DNA from: Candidatus Babelota bacterium
GTDB lineage: Bacteria > Babelota > Babeliae > Babelales > Vermiphilaceae
Direction of reading: 5' to 3'
NCBI GenBank assembly: GCA_026388985.1
Contig: JAPLIS010000002.1
Span: forward strand, 95,663 to 159,662
Length of the DNA stretch: 64,000 nucleotides
The notes beneath the pieces are model-generated. The model searched no databases. It had not been told where the DNA came from and worked only from the letters and a program-made list of their open reading frames with translations. Positions within the stretch are counted from its first letter, which is position 1. Each line of letters opens with the position of its first letter. A program made the translations under genes and the position numbers. This document shows, piece by piece, positions 62,381 through 64,000 of this stretch.

Positions 62381-63064
62381 ATGAAAAAATTATTATTATT
62401 ATTATCAAGCATGCTCTTATGCAGCATCCCAACTATGTATGCAGCAGCAGAAGCTCACGTGCCTGGCGCTGCCGTACCAGCAAGGCTACCATTGTCAAAA
62501 ATTATGAGTGATATGAAAGAAAACCTAAACACAGTAAGTCAGAGCCAAGTTGGCGAATTCACTAGGCAACTCAGAATGCAAGCCGGACCAGCACAAACCA
62601 TTGATATTGAAAGTGCCCGTGAAATATTAAATAAAATTACAATAAGCGCTCTAGCACCGGCTGCTGTGCAGGAACAAGCTAAAATTGAAGCTGCTCCTAT
62701 CGCACAACCAGGTGTTCGCGTTGTTAACGAAGTACAACTACCTATGGGCCATGAAGATAGGGAAGTTGCAGCAGCAGGAGCAGCTGGAGACGTTGCAGCA
62801 GGAGCAGTAGCTGAAGATGAACAACCCTTTAGAGACGCAAGACCTGCTCCAGCTGTAGTTGTGGATGAACGTGATATGGGCCAAAATGATCCAGACCGAG
62901 AAGGTCATAACCCTGGCCTAGCGGCTCTCAATCCTCATGCCCAAGAAGAAAAAGGAAATTCCCCGTTTTTTTATAAGGAAATTCCCCGTTTTTTTATGAT
63001 GACCCAGATGCACCCCAAACCATCTCTTATTGCATGCAACACTGCCATGAGGTTCAGCTATTGA
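62381..63064 (+). CDS. Exported Ala/Pro-rich protein, 5' part of a frameshifted gene
   Basis: A 227-residue reading that begins with signal peptide 'KKLLLLLSSMLLCSIPTMYA' and 'aaggag' upstream. It continues as an Ala-rich, partly helical region ('DIESAREILNKITISALAPA'), and reads out of frame after 62975. The last 35 residues ('KEIPRFFMMTQMHPK...') are translated from the wrong frame. Removing one copy of the 23-bp tandem repeat at 62952-62997 joins it in frame to 63034-63684 through 'FFYDDPDAPQTISYCMQHCHEV', giving about 426 residues. Confidence 0.7.
   Translation: MKKLLLLLSSMLLCSIPTMYAAAEAHVPGAAVPARLPLSKIMSDMKENLNTVSQSQVGEFTRQLRMQAGPAQTIDIESAREILNKITISALAPAAVQEQAKIEAAPIAQPGVRVVNEVQLPMGHEDREVAAAGAAGDVAAGAVAEDEQPFRDARPAPAVVVDERDMGQNDPDREGHNPGLAALNPHAQEEKGNSPFFYKEIPRFFMMTQMHPKPSLIACNTAMRFSY
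62952..62997 (+). repeat. 23-bp perfect tandem duplication causing a frameshift
   Basis: 'aaggaaattccccgtttttt' plus 'tat' occurs at 62952-62974 and again at 62975-62997. Because 23 is not a multiple of three, the extra copy shifts the frame of the 62381 gene. With one copy, the reading frame is open from 62381 to 63684. Confidence 0.95.
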
Positions 63065-63684
63065 ATCGAGCGCATCATCCAGATTTTCGTCGTGCCGCCA
63101 TTAACGCACTAAGCAATGAAAATCCCAATGAGCTTATTAAGCGTGATCGTTTTGAAGCATTTACTATAGAGTACATAGCCAATCACCCAGACCAACTACA
63201 AGCAAACGCTCCACAGCTAGCACCAGATGAAGCAGATCAAGACCTAGCTGTCGCAATAGCATTATCATTAAACCCGGCAGATGCAGCTCCACAGCCAGCT
63301 CCAGCTCTAAGACCGATAGTAAGAAGACCACAACTAGGGGCAGATCGTAGGCCTGGAAGCAGAGCAAACAGAGTAAGATTTGAACCATTAGCTCCAGGCA
63401 ACGCTGATCCAGCCCCAGCTCCACGGCCAGCACCAGCTCCACGGCCAGCTCTAGATGAAGCTCCAGACGCAGCTCCAGATGAGCCAGCACTTAACAATAA
63501 CAATAACCAGAGCACTTCACCTTTAACCATGAGCGTTATAGCACTAGCCGCCGTTACCGGTATATATGCTGCATACAGATACTTACCTAAAATAAAAACG
63601 TACCTTAAATCTTTCTTTATTAATAAAAAAGAAGAAGTAACAAAAAAACCCATTACAACTCAAGCTAATAAAAAAAGGAGATAG
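63034..63684 (+). CDS. 3' part of the frameshifted gene: UIM-like motif and C-terminal membrane helix
   Basis: A 216-residue reading whose ATG is probably internal to the original gene. After a helical part ('NRAHHPDFRRAAINALSNEN') residues 65-83 read 'DEADQDLAVAIALSLNPAD' (63226-63282). This fits the ubiquitin-interacting motif: acidic patch, then Leu-x-x-Ala-Ile-x-x-Ser. A Pro/Ala/Arg-rich linker (84-150), an Asn run, a membrane helix at about 165-182 (MSVIALAAVTGIYAAYRYL) and a Lys-rich tail follow. With the upstream half this would be a membrane-anchored exported protein. No ribosome-binding site is seen before 63034, so independent expression is doubtful. Confidence 0.65.
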   Translation: MQHCHEVQLLNRAHHPDFRRAAINALSNENPNELIKRDRFEAFTIEYIANHPDQLQANAPQLAPDEADQDLAVAIALSLNPADAAPQPAPALRPIVRRPQLGADRRPGSRANRVRFEPLAPGNADPAPAPRPAPAPRPALDEAPDAAPDEPALNNNNNQSTSPLTMSVIALAAVTGIYAAYRYLPKIKTYLKSFFINKKEEVTKKPITTQANKKRR

Positions 63685-63752
63685 GGAATAAAAACACTTA
63701 GGGTCCAAAAGCCTCATAACCGTCAATTATAGATAGATCTATATAAAGGCGA

Positions 63753-63780
63753 TTGAAAAAGGTGGGGAATAGGGTATAAT
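63753..63780 (+). promoter_or_regulatory. Sigma-70-like promoter
   Basis: TTGAAA at 63753-63758, a 16-bp spacer and a perfect TATAAT at 63775-63780, about 47 bp before the ATG at 63827. Confidence 0.7.
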
Positions 63781-63826
63781 TAAATTGGAATTAAGTATTT
63801 TAAAAACACGTTATTAAAGAGTTATC

Positions 63827-64000
63827 ATGAAACAATTATTTTTATCTACTATGCTTTTACTAGGTTCTGTTGAGTTTTTAACGCAACCATAAGCAAGCTC
63901 CTACAAATGACAGAAATGATAAAAAGTTACGCTTAGTTTTATCAAAACGTGAGAATATCCGCCTAAATTGCTTCATTTTAGAAAAGCAACATTCTACTAA
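63827..64000 (+). pseudogene. Frameshifted secreted-protein gene, cut by the right edge
   Basis: The ATG at 63827 opens a 21-residue signal-peptide-like reading ('MKQLFLSTMLLLGSVEFL') that stops at 63890. A different frame is open from 63882 to the end of the window ('RNHKQAPTNDRNDKKLRLVL' and on). A single indel between 63882 and 63890 would join them. It may be a pseudogene, a phase-variable gene or a sequencing error; the 3' end is beyond the window. Confidence 0.5.

Noticed and set aside
63164..63653. Minus-strand Leu- and Gly/Ala-rich ORFs
   Set aside because: They are antisense to the Ala/Pro-rich codons of the UIM-like protein, with no start signals.

Overview
This AT-rich 64 kb window looks like part of the chromosome of a small-genome, host-associated bacterium, most probably a member of Candidatus Dependentiae (TM6/Babeliae). 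This is an inference from content, not from a marker search. The core genes are compact and ordinary, but they are interleaved with many small exported proteins: cysteine-, serine- and histidine-rich proteins, delta-60 repeat proteins, an ankyrin protein and a lysine/alanine-rich histone-like protein. Several exported proteins carry short motifs that are typical of eukaryotic ubiquitin biology. No rRNA, tRNA, CRISPR array, transposase or prophage was recognised.

Layout. 1-10.4 kb is a housekeeping block on the + strand: miaA (cut by the left edge), a SPOR protein, a PpiD-like foldase, recA, infC-rpmI-rplT, a coiled-coil gene with zapA, rny, a YmdB-type phosphoesterase and a DMT transporter. 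10.4-11.0 kb holds dispersed repeats. 11.1-16.4 kb holds a histone H1-like gene, two tandem secreted GT92-like glycosyltransferases (both with an internal deletion), proS and a Xer recombinase. 16.5-31.3 kb is a minus-strand array of nine exported-protein genes: seven delta-60 repeat paralogues followed downstream-to-upstream by two large paralogous, probably outer-membrane proteins. 31.5-32.8 kb has two Ser-rich, Cys/His-rich secreted proteins.

32.9-35.2 kb is dnaN-recF, followed by a possible small RNA. 37.0-41.8 kb is a minus-strand run of three pseudopilin-like genes, rplI, dnaB, a newly noted 50-residue membrane ORF, ruvC and a hypothetical gene. 41.9-45.8 kb carries a long coiled-coil exported protein and a cluster of small secreted Cys-rich proteins. 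ileS follows on the minus strand. 49.3-53.2 kb is a family of exported proteins sharing a near-identical signal-peptide cassette, plus an ankyrin protein. 53.3-55.9 kb is murD-ftsW. The rest contains repeat-filled spacers around two Cys-rich secreted proteins, thyX and pepA, then an Ala/Pro-rich membrane protein split by a 23-bp tandem duplication, and a broken gene running off the right edge.

Most interesting theme. The exported protein at 49339-49968 ends in a RanBP2/NZF-type zinc finger and also has an MIU-like helix; both are ubiquitin-binding elements in eukaryotes. The split gene at 62381-63684 encodes a sequence that fits the ubiquitin-interacting motif (UIM). The ankyrin protein at 51787-52635 has an F-box/PRANC-like segment, and the secreted protein at 45348-45830 has a PPxY motif. 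Together they suggest a set of host-ubiquitin-directed effectors. This is hypothesis from sequence motifs only.
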